Assembly (NCBI RefSeq): GCF_900100365.1
Contig: NZ_FNKU01000001.1
Coordinates: forward strand, 1,116,001 to 1,180,000
Direction of reading: 5' to 3'
From: Pseudomonas cannabina
GTDB lineage: Bacteria; Pseudomonadota; Gammaproteobacteria; Pseudomonadales; Pseudomonadaceae
DNA: 64,000 nucleotides
The notes under the pieces are model-generated. The model searched no databases. It was not told where the DNA came from and worked only from the letters and a program-made list of their open reading frames with translations. Below are positions 34,438 through 43,246 of the stretch, one piece after another. The position numbers and the translations under genes were made by a program. Within the stretch, counting starts at the first letter, position 1. The number at the start of each line of letters is the position of its first letter.

Positions 34438-34869
34438 TTACTGGCGTGTGGCATCCGTGGAAGAAACAGGCGATCTGGAAGCGCTGGCAAGTTTTTCCAG
34501 CAGTTCGAGCTGTTCCTGATTATCCATTTTCAGCTCTCCCGTGTTCGGGTCGAGCAATTCGACCTGCCACGAGATGAGCGTCAGGCAATTTTTAACCGTC
34601 AGCAATGCCTCGTGAGACAGAGCGTGGGGCTGACTGTCCGTTTCCAGGCGCTGACACAGTTGCCGCGAAAAGTCGGCAATACAGGGCACCGAGGCGGCTT
34701 GTGCTTCCTGGGCGAGTTTGCGCAGGCTGGTCACGAGGCAGCCGATAGCGTCCTCGTCGTCGGAGATCAGTTCCAGATGCGCCAGGCACTCTTCTGATTT
34801 GTACAGAAGTGCCTGAGTCGTACTCAGGAACTGGTCGTGTTTCTGCTGCCAATCATTGCTGCTCAACAT
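34438..34869 (-). CDS. Hypothetical all-helical protein, 143 residues (Hpt-like but without the His?)
   Basis: The frame reads MLSSNDWQQKHDQFLSTTQA, then helical segments ECLAHLELISDDEDAIGCLV, TSLRKLAQEAQAASVPCIAD and FSRQLCQRLETDSQP, and a last helix KMDNQEQLELLEKLASASRS. The spacing of helices recalls a histidine phosphotransfer four-helix bundle, but the position of the HxxKG signature holds TSLRKLAQ with no His. I cannot assign a family. The ATG at 34869 is preceded by GGAG; a longer open frame upstream has no supported start. It precedes the orphan response regulator on the same strand. Confidence 0.65.
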   Translation of the reverse strand: MLSSNDWQQKHDQFLSTTQALLYKSEECLAHLELISDDEDAIGCLVTSLRKLAQEAQAASVPCIADFSRQLCQRLETDSQPHALSHEALLTVKNCLTLISWQVELLDPNTGELKMDNQEQLELLEKLASASRSPVSSTDATRQ

Positions 34870-35370
34870 CCTTTGTCTCCACAGATCATGGATCGCAAAC
34901 TTCCGCTTGAGGCGGATGGTTGACAGTAAATGTCGATTCCAAACAAAAGTCTGTAGGGCATTTCCGAATGTTGCAGATAACGGAGATGTAGGGGGGTCAT
35001 ACGGGCAGCCCTGAGTCACTCGATTGCTTCGCCGTGGTCGGCATATGGCATTCCAGAGGCTGCGCGACACTCGGCAGAACCGACGCACCAGACGACGATG
35101 CCGCTCGATTGCCGGATTTGAAAGCGACTACGCACGCTCTCTCCATTCAGGCAATGGGAATACCTGCACGATAGTGGCAATTATATGTCGATCATATCAG
35201 GTGATCCCTGATTGACTTTTTTGGCTTCACCAGAAAAGAAGCAGCGTCATGTCAGAAATCTCCGGCTGAAGCAGCGACCCTGGCAGCCTCGTCTGCACAC
35301 AGGCAGTGCTGTACCCGCAGAGTGTAGTGCTAAAGTGACATCAATGCCTGGACATGACCTTTATCGCTAT

Positions 35371-35397
35371 TAAGGTCCGGCGCTTTTCAGCCGATAC
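35371..35397 (+). promoter_or_regulatory. Sigma-28 (FliA) promoter of cheV
   Basis: TAAG, a 15-base spacer and GCCGATAC closely match the flagellar sigma-28 consensus TAAA-N15-GCCGATAA (two mismatches). It ends 42 bases upstream of the cheV ATG. The rest of the 570-bp gap from 34870 shows no gene. Control by FliA fits a chemotaxis gene. Confidence 0.8.
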
Positions 35398-35439
35398 AGC
35401 TTTTGCAGACTCATCATGACCATTGCTTCTGGAGCTAAA

Positions 35440-36366
35440 ATGGCAGGCATTCTCGACACAGTAGATCAACGCACACAGCTGGTGGGCGAGAATCGCCTGG
35501 AAATTCTCATGTTTCGCCTTGCCGGTCGGCAGTTGTTCGCGATCAACGTGTTCAAGGTCCAGGAAGTCCTTCAGTTGCCCAAGCTGACCCTTATGCCGCA
35601 ACGACACTCGTTCGTGTGCGGTGTGGTCAACCTGCGCGGTCAGACCCTTCCGGTGATCGACCTGTCCCAGGCCATCGGCATGCGTCCACTGGTGCCGGGG
35701 CCTGGCAGCACGATCATCGTCACCGAGTACAACCGCTCGGTTCAGGCCTTCCTGGTCGGCGGTGTCGATCGTATCGTCAACATGAACTGGGACGCGATCA
35801 TGCCGCCACCGGCCAGTGCCGGTCGCCAGCATTACCTGACGGCGATCAGCAAGGTCGATGATCAACTGGTCGAGATCATAGACGTTGAAAAAGTCCTCGC
35901 CGAGATCGTGCCGTACAACGCCAAGGTATCCCGCGAGAAGCTCGAAGATCCAGTGCTGGAAAATGCCCGCGGTCGCGAAGTGCTGCTGGTCGACGACTCC
36001 AAGGTGGCGCTGGCGCAGCTGCGCGACACCCTGTCTCAGCTGGGCTTGAAGCTGCACGTGGCCAGCGATGGTCTCAAGGCGCTGAACATGCTCAAGGCCT
36101 GGGCGGACGCTGGCGAGAACGTGCAGGAAAAACTGCTGATGGTGTTTACCGATGCCGAGATGCCGGAAATGGATGGCTATCGTCTGACCACCGAAATTCG
36201 CAGCGATCCGCGCCTGCGCGCGCTGTACATCGTGCTGCACACCTCGCTGTCCGGCAGCTTCAACGAATCGATGGTCAAGAAGGTCGGCTGCGACAATTTC
36301 CTTTCCAAATTCCAGCCTGACAAGCTGGTCGAAGTGGTGCGCGAACGTCTTCTGATGATCATCTGA
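35440..36366 (+). CDS. cheV: Chemotaxis coupling protein CheV
   Basis: A 308-residue cytoplasmic protein: a CheW-like domain (residues 15-155, with FAINVFKVQEVLQLPKLTLM and VNLRGQTLPVIDLSQAIGM) fused to a receiver domain (about 175-305, with VLLVDDSKVALAQL, phosphorylation Asp in MVFTDAEMPEMDGYR, and Lys in NFLSKFQPDKLVEVV). CheV couples chemoreceptors to CheA and tunes adaptation through phosphorylation. The ATG at 35440 has GGAG seven bases upstream; an earlier in-frame ATG at 35416 would add eight unconserved residues. The upstream sigma-28 promoter supports flagellar-regulon control. Confidence 0.93.
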   Translation: MAGILDTVDQRTQLVGENRLEILMFRLAGRQLFAINVFKVQEVLQLPKLTLMPQRHSFVCGVVNLRGQTLPVIDLSQAIGMRPLVPGPGSTIIVTEYNRSVQAFLVGGVDRIVNMNWDAIMPPPASAGRQHYLTAISKVDDQLVEIIDVEKVLAEIVPYNAKVSREKLEDPVLENARGREVLLVDDSKVALAQLRDTLSQLGLKLHVASDGLKALNMLKAWADAGENVQEKLLMVFTDAEMPEMDGYRLTTEIRSDPRLRALYIVLHTSLSGSFNESMVKKVGCDNFLSKFQPDKLVEVVRERLLMII

Positions 36367-36411
36367 AGCGACAGCGCTCCATGCGCGTGATGCCCGCCGG
36401 GTCTGCTTCGT

Positions 36412-36441
36412 ATAAGCTTTGATGTCTGCATCAAAGCTTAT
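36412..36441. promoter_or_regulatory. Perfect 13-bp inverted repeat between cheV and the MOSC gene
   Basis: ATAAGCTTTGATG (36412-36424), a TCTG loop, then CATCAAAGCTTAT (36429-36441): thirteen uninterrupted pairs. No run of T follows on either strand, so it is not a standard terminator. It ends 25 bases before the MOSC gene start, suiting an operator or mRNA leader hairpin. Confidence 0.6.
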
Positions 36442-36466
36442 CGTGCCACTCAAGGAACCGGCCCTC

Positions 36467-37276
36467 ATGTTACGTCTCAGCTCGCTCTATCGCTTCCCGC
36501 TCAAGTCCTGCAAGGCTGAGACGTTGCAGCGCGCATCCTTCGATCAGATGGGCCTGGCAGGTGACCGCCGCTGGATGCTGGTCGATGAGAGCACGGGCCG
36601 GTTCTTCACGCAGCGCGCCATCGCGCACATGTCGCAATTGTCTGTGCTGTGGAATGCCAGTGGCGGCGTGACGCTTTCTGCGCCCGGTTTCGATGCGCTG
36701 GATGTGGCGGTGCCGCTGGATATCGAGGCCAATCTGCGAGGCGTGACTGTCTGGCGCGATTCCCTGCAAGTGCCTGATGCGGGTGATATGGCGGCCGAGT
36801 GGGTCAGTCGCTTTATCGGCAAGCCCACGCGCATGGTGTACATGCCTGCCGAGCGGGCGCGCTGGATGCCCGGTGGCCATGGTCGCGACGAAGGTCAGGT
36901 GAATTTCGCCGATGGTTTTCCGCTGCTGCTGATTGGTCAGGGCTCGCTCGACGACTTGTCGGCGCGGATGAGCAGGCGCATGGAAATGCTGCGTTTCAGG
37001 CCCAATCTGGTGATCGAAGGGGCCGAGGCTTTTGCTGAAGATGGCTGGAAGCGCATCCAGATCGGCGACATCGAATTCCATCTGCTCAAGGCGTGTGCGC
37101 GCTGCATTCTGACCACCATCGACCCGTCTACCGGGGAGCGCAGTGCGGATCGCGAGCCTTTTGCTACGCTCAAAAGCTACCGGGAAGTGGAGGGCAACGT
37201 CATGTTCGGCCAGAACATGGTCAACGACGGGCCTGGAGAGCTGGAAGTAGGCATGCCGGTCGAAATACTGGAATAG
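36467..37276 (+). CDS. MOSC-domain protein (YcbX-like)
   Basis: A 269-residue protein with an N-terminal MOSC beta-barrel domain (LSSLYRFPLKSCKAETLQRA, GLAGDRRWMLVDESTGRFFT) and a C-terminal MOSC domain with the conserved Cys in HLLKACARCILTTIDPSTGE. MOSC proteins carry sulfur or bind molybdenum cofactor; YcbX-type members reduce N-hydroxylated compounds with an electron-transfer partner. The ATG at 36467 follows AAGGAACC; the open frame upstream runs through the inverted repeat and is not coding. It is convergent with slt. Confidence 0.87.
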   Translation: MLRLSSLYRFPLKSCKAETLQRASFDQMGLAGDRRWMLVDESTGRFFTQRAIAHMSQLSVLWNASGGVTLSAPGFDALDVAVPLDIEANLRGVTVWRDSLQVPDAGDMAAEWVSRFIGKPTRMVYMPAERARWMPGGHGRDEGQVNFADGFPLLLIGQGSLDDLSARMSRRMEMLRFRPNLVIEGAEAFAEDGWKRIQIGDIEFHLLKACARCILTTIDPSTGERSADREPFATLKSYREVEGNVMFGQNMVNDGPGELEVGMPVEILE

Positions 37277-37334
37277 CGCCGACCTCAGGGTAAAGCACTC
37301 GGATGAGGCTTTACCTGGTAGCGCTGCCGAGCAG

Positions 37335-39263
37335 TCAGAGGTCGTCGAAGAAACGCTCGTGCCAATCGACCAGCGGTTGAGGCGAGTTGAGCTTCTGGCC
37401 GTAGATCACCGAATAAGACAACACGTTCTGCACGTACTGCCGGGTTTCGTCGAACGGGATGCTTTCTACCCAGACATCGAAGGCCAGGTGGTTCGCGCCT
37501 TTGAGCCACTGCCGCACGCGTCCGGGGCCGGCGTTATAGGCGGCCGAAGCGAGCACCCGGTTACCGTTGAACTGGGCATGCACCGAGCTCAGATAGGCGG
37601 CGCCCAGCTGGATATTGGTGTCCGGGTCCAGCACCTGCTGCGGTGAAGCGAGCGGGATGCTGTACTTGCGCGCGGTCTCTTTGGCGGTCGCCGGCATCAG
37701 TTGCATCAGGCCGGCAGCGCCGACGCCCGAGCGGGCATCGTCCATGAACGCGCTTTCCTGACGGGTAATCGCAAACACCCAGCTCGAGTGCAGCCCTCGT
37801 ACCCTGGCTTCGCGTACCAGTGTGTCGCGATGCGCCATCGGGAAGCGGATGTCCAGGTCGTCCCAATACTGCGCCTGACTGATGGTGCGGATTGCCGGGA
37901 AATACCATTGCATGTCGTAGGCCAGTTTGGCCTGCGCGACCATTTCGTCGCGATTGAACAGGCGGCTGACGTGATACCACTCGCGTCGGCCGTTGACGAT
38001 CTCGCCACGGTCATGAAACTCCAGCGCGCGACGCACGCCCGGCGTGTTGCGGACCTTGTTGATCAGCGCCTGGCTGAGCACCAGTGGCTTGTTATTGAGT
38101 TGATACGGACTTTGGGTGCGGTCGGCAGCGAGAAACCCATAGAAGTCGCGTTCCTTGGCAACGTCCTTGTACAGCGCAGCAATCAGCGGGCTGTTGGGTT
38201 GGGCCAGTTCCAGCGAACGGGCTTCCCAGTAACGCCAGCGATTGGTCGCCGCCAGATCCTTGGGCAGCCGACGTGCCAGTTCGTAGGCGTCTTCCCAGCG
38301 ACCCAGGCGCAGCAGCAGGCGCAGACGCCATTCGGTGACCGTGTCGTCGCGCAGCTCGGGGTCGTACCGGGTCATGACTTCGAGCGCGCGGTCGTCGTAA
38401 CGACGGGCCAGGGTCAGGCCGATCTCCTTGGCGATCTCGACTTGCTCTTCACGCGAGAAGTGCATGGTCGCGGCGTAGCTGTCGAGCATCGACAGGGTTT
38501 TCTGCGGGTCCTGCTTGGCCAGACGGCGCAAGCCCAGACCGACCACATCGGACATGGCTTCGTCTACCGGTACGAATTGCCCGGGGTTGTTGACCATTTC
38601 CGGCTTCTGGGCGACCGCCAGCAGCAGGCGTCCTTGCGGGGCCAGTGAATTGAGGCTGTTGACCAGGATGGTGGCCAGGCTGTAGTTGCGGGCCTGCGCC
38701 GCCAGCTTGGCGCGCTGCCAGCGCTTCTGTTCCGTCAGCTGGCCTGCTGCGGCCCATTGGGCGAAGAATCCGTCACAGGCAGCCGGCAAGGTCTTGCCGG
38801 TCATCCAGAGCTTTTCGGCACTGGCGTAGCCTTCCGCGCGTTTATTGTTGTTCAACTGATACTGCCCATACAGGCAGTCCAGCTCGACGAACTTCATTTT
38901 CGGGTCGTAATACTTGACGAAGGGTTGCCAGTCACCGCGCTCCGCCAGCCAGCGTAACCAGCGCAGCTTCATCCAGTTGGCCTGGGGGAGGTCACCATGT
39001 TCGGCCAGAAACTTCTCGATCTCGGCGTTGCTCGCCGTTTTCAGGCGCGCGGTCAGCTCGTCGTATTCGAGATACGGCTCCAGCGGATAGTCGGCTAATG
39101 CCGTGGCGTACATCTGATAGGGCCCTGAATCGCCCTTGGCCAGTGCGCGCTTGGCCTCGTCGTAATACTTGCGTTGTTGGTTGAGGTCGGCCGCATGAGC
39201 AGTCTGAACGGCAGTGGCGGAGAGGAGCAGGCACGATAAAAAGCTGAACAAACGACTGCGCAT
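37335..39263 (-). CDS. slt: Soluble lytic murein transglycosylase
   Basis: A 642-residue periplasmic enzyme with signal peptide MRSRLFSFLSCLLLSATAVQ (cleavage near AHA). A long alpha-helical superhelix (residues about 30-430) is followed by the SLT linker and the lysozyme-like domain: SWVFAITRQESAFMDDARSG with the catalytic Glu, GAAGLMQLMPATAKETARKY, and NIQLGAAYLSSVHAQFNGNR with the ASAAYNAGPGRVRQWL motif. It cleaves the MurNAc-GlcNAc bond to give 1,6-anhydro products, linking it with NagZ-dependent recycling encoded elsewhere in this window. Confidence 0.96.
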   Translation of the reverse strand: MRSRLFSFLSCLLLSATAVQTAHAADLNQQRKYYDEAKRALAKGDSGPYQMYATALADYPLEPYLEYDELTARLKTASNAEIEKFLAEHGDLPQANWMKLRWLRWLAERGDWQPFVKYYDPKMKFVELDCLYGQYQLNNNKRAEGYASAEKLWMTGKTLPAACDGFFAQWAAAGQLTEQKRWQRAKLAAQARNYSLATILVNSLNSLAPQGRLLLAVAQKPEMVNNPGQFVPVDEAMSDVVGLGLRRLAKQDPQKTLSMLDSYAATMHFSREEQVEIAKEIGLTLARRYDDRALEVMTRYDPELRDDTVTEWRLRLLLRLGRWEDAYELARRLPKDLAATNRWRYWEARSLELAQPNSPLIAALYKDVAKERDFYGFLAADRTQSPYQLNNKPLVLSQALINKVRNTPGVRRALEFHDRGEIVNGRREWYHVSRLFNRDEMVAQAKLAYDMQWYFPAIRTISQAQYWDDLDIRFPMAHRDTLVREARVRGLHSSWVFAITRQESAFMDDARSGVGAAGLMQLMPATAKETARKYSIPLASPQQVLDPDTNIQLGAAYLSSVHAQFNGNRVLASAAYNAGPGRVRQWLKGANHLAFDVWVESIPFDETRQYVQNVLSYSVIYGQKLNSPQPLVDWHERFFDDL

Positions 39264-39467
39264 GAGAATTCCGAGCAGATGAGTCGGTGAAAAGTATGAC
39301 TAGCTTAGCCTTTTGCCAGCTCTTGGTGAAAGCATTGCCGACATGCTTGACTCATGTAGAAATAATTAGCGGTTATAAAGATGTTTTGATGTTGACACGG
39401 GTGCCAGGAAACCCGACATCCGCAGGCTATCTCAGGTAGAATGTGCGCCCGGTTTTTGGAGAAGCTC

Positions 39468-41378
39468 ATGACCCTGCTCAAATTCAGCGATGTGTCCCTT
39501 GCTTTCGGCGCCATGCCGTTATTGGACAAGGTGTCCTGGCAGATCGCCCGTGGTGAGCGGGTGTGCATCATCGGCCGTAACGGCACAGGCAAATCCAGCA
39601 TGTTGAAGCTGGTAAAAGGCGTTCAGAAGCCCGACGAGGGCGCTGTCTGGCGCGCGCCGGGCCTCAAGATCGGCGAATTGCCTCAGGAATTGCCGGTAGC
39701 CGACGAACGGACGGTGTTCGACGTCGTGGCCGAAGGTCTGGATGGCGTCGGCGCCTTGCTCGCTGAATATCATCATCTGGCCCAGAACTGCGTGACCGAG
39801 GAAGACCTGAACAAGCTGATGCATGTTCAGCAGGACCTCGAAGCCCGCGATGGCTGGCGCTTGCAGCAACTGGTCGACAGCACCCTGAGCCGTTTGCAGC
39901 TGCCTGCCGACAAGACACTCGCCGAGTTGTCCGGCGGCTGGCGTCGTCGCGTCCTGCTGGCTCAGGCGCTGGTTTCCGAACCGGACCTGTTGCTGCTCGA
40001 CGAGCCGACCAACCACCTGGACATCGGCGCCATCGCCTGGCTTGAAGAAGCCCTCAAGGATTTCCAGGGTGCCGTGCTGTTCATCACGCACGACCGGGCA
40101 TTCCTGCAAAACCTTGCCACGCGCATTCTGGAGCTGGACCGTGGTGGCCTGATCGACTGGAATGGCGACTACGCCAGCTTCCTGGTTCACAAGGAAGCCG
40201 CGCTGGCCGCCGAAGAGACCGCTAACGCGCTCTTCGACAAGCGTCTGGCGCAGGAAGAAGTGTGGATTCGTCAGGGCATCAAGGCGCGTCGTACCCGTAA
40301 CGAAGGCCGCGTGCGTGCCCTGAAAGAACTGCGCGTAGAACGCAGCGAGCGCCGTGAGCGTACCGGCAAGGCCAACATCCAGCTGGATACTGCCGAGAAA
40401 TCCGGCAAACAGGTCATGATCCTCGAGAACGTCAGCTTCGCTCACCCGGGCGGGCCGATGCTGATCAAGGACTTCTCCATGGTCCTGCAGCGCGAGGACC
40501 GCATCGGTCTGCTTGGCGCCAACGGTACCGGCAAGACTACGCTGCTCAAGCTGATGCTCGACAACCTGCAACCGACTGCGGGCAAAGTTGAAGTGGGCAC
40601 GCGTCTGGACGTTGCCTACTTCGACCAGTTGCGTCACCAGCTCGATCTGGAAAAAACCGTGATCGACAACGTTGCCGAAGGCCGCGACTTCATCGACATC
40701 GATGGTCAGAGCCGTCATGTCCTGAGTTACCTCGGCGACTTCCTGTTCAGCCCGCAGCGTGCCCGCACGCCGGTCAAGGCGCTGTCCGGTGGCGAGCGTG
40801 CGCGTCTGCTGCTGGCCAAGCTGTTCAGCAAACCGGCCAACCTGCTGGTGCTCGACGAGCCGACCAACGACCTGGACGTGGAAACCCTCGAACTGCTCGA
40901 AGAAGTGCTGCTGACCTTCAAGGGCACTGTGCTGATGGTCAGTCACGACCGGGCATTCCTCGACAACGTCGTCACCAGCACCCTGGTGTTCGAAGGCGAA
41001 GGCAAGGTTCGTGAGTACGTCGGTGGTTATCAGGACTGGCTGCGTCAGGGCGGTTCGCCGCGTCTGCTGGGCGTTGCCGACACCAAGTCAGGCAAGGCCG
41101 AGCTTGCCAGTGCAGTGGTGCAGGCTGCACCGGTAGCGGCGCAGGACATGCCGGTGGCAAAAAAGAAACTCAGCTACAAGCATCAGCGCGAGCTGGAAGC
41201 CCTGCCGGCGCAGATCGATGAAGTGGAAGGGAAGATGGCGGCCCTGAATGCAGAAATGGCCGAGCCGGGCTTCTATCAGCGTTCGGCAGAGCAGGCCGCA
41301 GCAGTGCTGGCGCAGCTGGAAAACCTCCAGGCTGAACTGGATGCGCTGCTGGAGCGCTGGGCCGAGCTGGACGAGTAA
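39468..41378 (+). CDS. uup: ABC-F ATPase Uup
   Basis: A 636-residue soluble protein with two ABC domains: Walker A GRNGTGKSS (about 40) and GANGTGKTT (about 350), signatures LSGGWRRR and LSGGERAR, Walker B LLLLDEPTNHLD and LLVLDEPTNDLD, an ABC-F linker with many Arg residues, and a C-terminal coiled coil (SYKHQRELEALPAQIDEVEG onward) that defines Uup. ABC-F proteins act on ribosomes; Uup also affects branched-DNA intermediates and transposon excision. The ATG at 39468 is the conserved start (MTLLKFSDVSLAFG), with GGAGAA upstream. Confidence 0.95.
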   Translation: MTLLKFSDVSLAFGAMPLLDKVSWQIARGERVCIIGRNGTGKSSMLKLVKGVQKPDEGAVWRAPGLKIGELPQELPVADERTVFDVVAEGLDGVGALLAEYHHLAQNCVTEEDLNKLMHVQQDLEARDGWRLQQLVDSTLSRLQLPADKTLAELSGGWRRRVLLAQALVSEPDLLLLDEPTNHLDIGAIAWLEEALKDFQGAVLFITHDRAFLQNLATRILELDRGGLIDWNGDYASFLVHKEAALAAEETANALFDKRLAQEEVWIRQGIKARRTRNEGRVRALKELRVERSERRERTGKANIQLDTAEKSGKQVMILENVSFAHPGGPMLIKDFSMVLQREDRIGLLGANGTGKTTLLKLMLDNLQPTAGKVEVGTRLDVAYFDQLRHQLDLEKTVIDNVAEGRDFIDIDGQSRHVLSYLGDFLFSPQRARTPVKALSGGERARLLLAKLFSKPANLLVLDEPTNDLDVETLELLEEVLLTFKGTVLMVSHDRAFLDNVVTSTLVFEGEGKVREYVGGYQDWLRQGGSPRLLGVADTKSGKAELASAVVQAAPVAAQDMPVAKKKLSYKHQRELEALPAQIDEVEGKMAALNAEMAEPGFYQRSAEQAAAVLAQLENLQAELDALLERWAELDE

Positions 41379-41402
41379 TCGTCCAGGGCGTCGCCATGAT
41401 GC

Positions 41403-41429
41403 AAAAAAGCCCGGGTGACCGGGCTTTTT
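41403..41429. terminator. Bidirectional rho-independent terminator between uup and the universal stress protein gene
   Basis: AAAAAAGCCCGG, loop, CCGGGCTTTTT forms a GC-rich stem with T runs on both strands, placed between the convergent uup and usp genes. Confidence 0.9.
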
Positions 41430-41446
41430 GCTAGTGCGACCTCAGG

Positions 41447-41908
41447 TCATTCAGGTTTCTTGTCTTCCTGCTTCTTGAGGCGCACGGCCAACACATCGCA
41501 GGGTGCGCCATGCACAACGTCATTGGTGGTCGAACCGAGCAGCAAAGCCAGACCGTGGCGACCATGGCTGCCGACCACGATCACGTCGCATCCCTTGTTC
41601 TTGGCCAACTGATGGATTTCCTGGCGTGGCTGACCGTAGACCAGATGGCTTTCGCCCTGGGCCACATCCAGGTTCCTGTACTTGGCTTCTACTTGCCTTA
41701 GTTTTTCCTTGGCTTGATCGAACTGCTGCTGTTGCAATTGGGACAGGTCCATGGGGACGTCGCCGCCAAAGGCCATGGCCATGGGTTCGACGATGTGCAC
41801 GATCGACAATTTCGCGCCGTTGGTTTTTGCCAGCATGCTGGCGCGACGGATGACCGGGTCACACTCATCGGTGAGGTCAATGGCAACCAGAACGTGTGTA
41901 TACGGCAT
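41447..41908 (-). CDS. Universal stress protein, UspA family
   Basis: A 153-residue single Usp domain: YTHVLVAIDLTDECDPVIRR at the N-terminus and the ATP-binding pattern G-x2-G-x9-GS in VVGSHGRHGLALLLGSTTND. Usp proteins of this size are cytoplasmic dimers induced by starvation, low oxygen or stress. The ATG at 41908 follows GAGGA. It is convergent with uup across a bidirectional terminator. Confidence 0.93.
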   Translation of the reverse strand: MPYTHVLVAIDLTDECDPVIRRASMLAKTNGAKLSIVHIVEPMAMAFGGDVPMDLSQLQQQQFDQAKEKLRQVEAKYRNLDVAQGESHLVYGQPRQEIHQLAKNKGCDVIVVGSHGRHGLALLLGSTTNDVVHGAPCDVLAVRLKKQEDKKPE

Positions 41909-42091
41909 GAAGGTGTCCTCCGGGAGAATTGCAATGGCAGGGAGTATGGCGCTTTCGTCGGCATCTGGGCAGACCCCAGAGCGGTTTCCGCTCAAGCACC
42001 GTGTATGCCGAAGCAGAAGCGGCGGGTTATGCAAGCCACTGTTTTCAAAAAATGTTGTGAAAGGCCTGATGACGGGCCGGGGGCAAGAAAT

Positions 42092-42529
42092 ATGACGGTC
42101 TGGATAATCCTGTCAATCATTTGTGTCATGTTGAGTCCGCTGGTTTGGTTGCGTCCCTCGCGTCATCAGAGCGGCAGAATGGCGCTGCGCATGGAGGCGC
42201 GGCGCATCGGGCTGGGCATGCAACTGGCGCCGCAGGAGTGGCCACACTGGCTCGCCCGGCAGCCGCCGAGCCCCTGCGCGCAGTACCACCGTCCGCGTCT
42301 GGGTTCGCATGCCGACGCCTGGGCATATTGGCAGAGCGAGCCTGGCGTGTGGCTCAATCGCTGGCGGGAAGTTTGCGAAGACGAGAAGCTGCTGAGCCAT
42401 TTCGGCACGTTGCCAGCCGACGTCTTCAAGGTCGAAGTCGACCCGCAGATGGTCGCGGTGTACTGGGCGGAGAAGGGAGAAGCGGAAATCCTGCAGCGCA
42501 TCAACGCCGTGCTCAGGGCACTGGCCTGA
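42092..42529 (+). CDS. Small single-pass membrane protein of unknown function
   Basis: The 145-residue product begins MTVWIILSIICVMLSPLVWL, one membrane segment, followed by a charged cytoplasmic or periplasmic part with many Trp and Arg: LGMQLAPQEWPHWLARQPPS, AWAYWQSEPGVWLNRWREVC and PQMVAVYWAEKGEAEILQRI. Similar proteins occur beside usp and fad genes in pseudomonads, but I know no function. The ATG at 42092 is chosen because the hydrophobic segment begins there; AAGAA precedes it, a weak ribosome-binding site. Confidence 0.7.
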   Translation: MTVWIILSIICVMLSPLVWLRPSRHQSGRMALRMEARRIGLGMQLAPQEWPHWLARQPPSPCAQYHRPRLGSHADAWAYWQSEPGVWLNRWREVCEDEKLLSHFGTLPADVFKVEVDPQMVAVYWAEKGEAEILQRINAVLRALA

Positions 42530-42546
42530 CCCTGAATTGCAGGCAA

Positions 42547-42689
42547 TAAAAAGCCCGATAGCAACATCGGGCCGGGGTTGGCCAGGCAGGCCGATAATTC
42601 GTCGCGTGCCGACAGGTATGACTACCATGTCGGCCATCGCTGTTGCGCACCCGCAAATCAGCTGCATTGCGAGCCTCTTGTGGCGCAGT
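42547..42689 (-). ncRNA. Candidate small RNA on the minus strand
   Basis: A minus-strand transcript is suggested by three signals. At 42548-42572 a stem (GCCCGAT/ATCGGGC) is followed on the minus strand by TTTTTATT, a rho-independent terminator whose T run is only on that strand. At 42609-42633 CCGACA-T-GGTA-GTCA-TACC-TGTCGG folds into a strong hairpin. At 42696-42702 the minus strand reads CTAGAGT, near the sigma-S -10 element CTATACT. The result would be an RNA of about 140 bases with no convincing frame. Gac- or sigma-S-controlled sRNAs such as RgsA are worth comparing; identity is not claimed. Confidence 0.55.
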
Positions 42690-42924
42690 GTTCCGACTCT
42701 AGACCTTTTGCTTCTTTTTGTCGCGGTTCCTGAAAATATATTTTCTCGGTGCTCTGTTATGGTGCATTTCAGCGGGGTTTCTTAACGCGCAATGCACTCA
42801 TGGCCTGTGTTCGAAAGCACGAAAAGCCAACTGATTCTTGTGTTCGTAAGCTCCGCATCAATAGCAGCTGCAGCAAACGTAATGCCTTGCCTGCAACCGT
42901 TGCCACAGCATGCTTTTTATACGC

Positions 42925-43246
42925 GATGGCACTGACGACGCAGAGTGCGACGTAAGTGACGGCTGAGTCCTGGCGCTGATTCGGGGGATGCGAGGCAGGA
43001 CGCCGAGCAAGCCGCACCGGGCCATGGATGGCCCGTTGCGGCGGCCCCCGGATCAGTGTCAGGACGAAGGAACCCGACGAAGTCGGGCCGGAAACGGAGC
43101 CAGGATTTTGGTGACTTTGATCCTTCAAAGTCACTCGCCGAGGGGCGAAAAGGTGCCTTGAGCCGTAAACAGATATCACGGACATCGCAGAGCCGCCGTA
43201 TGACACAGAGCGTCACGAACTGCATGCCCACGCGGAGCGCTTGGCG
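42925..43246 (+). repeat. Structured intergenic repeat, copy B, ending in REP units
   Basis: The same element as 12740-12960. It keeps ATGGCACTGACGAC, the CCCGAC/GTCGGG hairpin within GAAGGAACCCGACGAAGTCG, TCGCCGAGGGGCGAAAAGGT and the REP-like ends (CAGAGCGTCACGAA, CCCACGCGGAGCG). It carries an extra block of about 105 bp after ACTGACGAC. Its central hairpin is GTGACTTTGA (43111-43120) with TCAAAGTCAC (43125-43134); relative to copy A, three stem pairs differ on both sides so that pairing is kept. A frame through it ends in TRSAWR, the spurious DUF1534-type reading of REP DNA. Confidence 0.8.
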
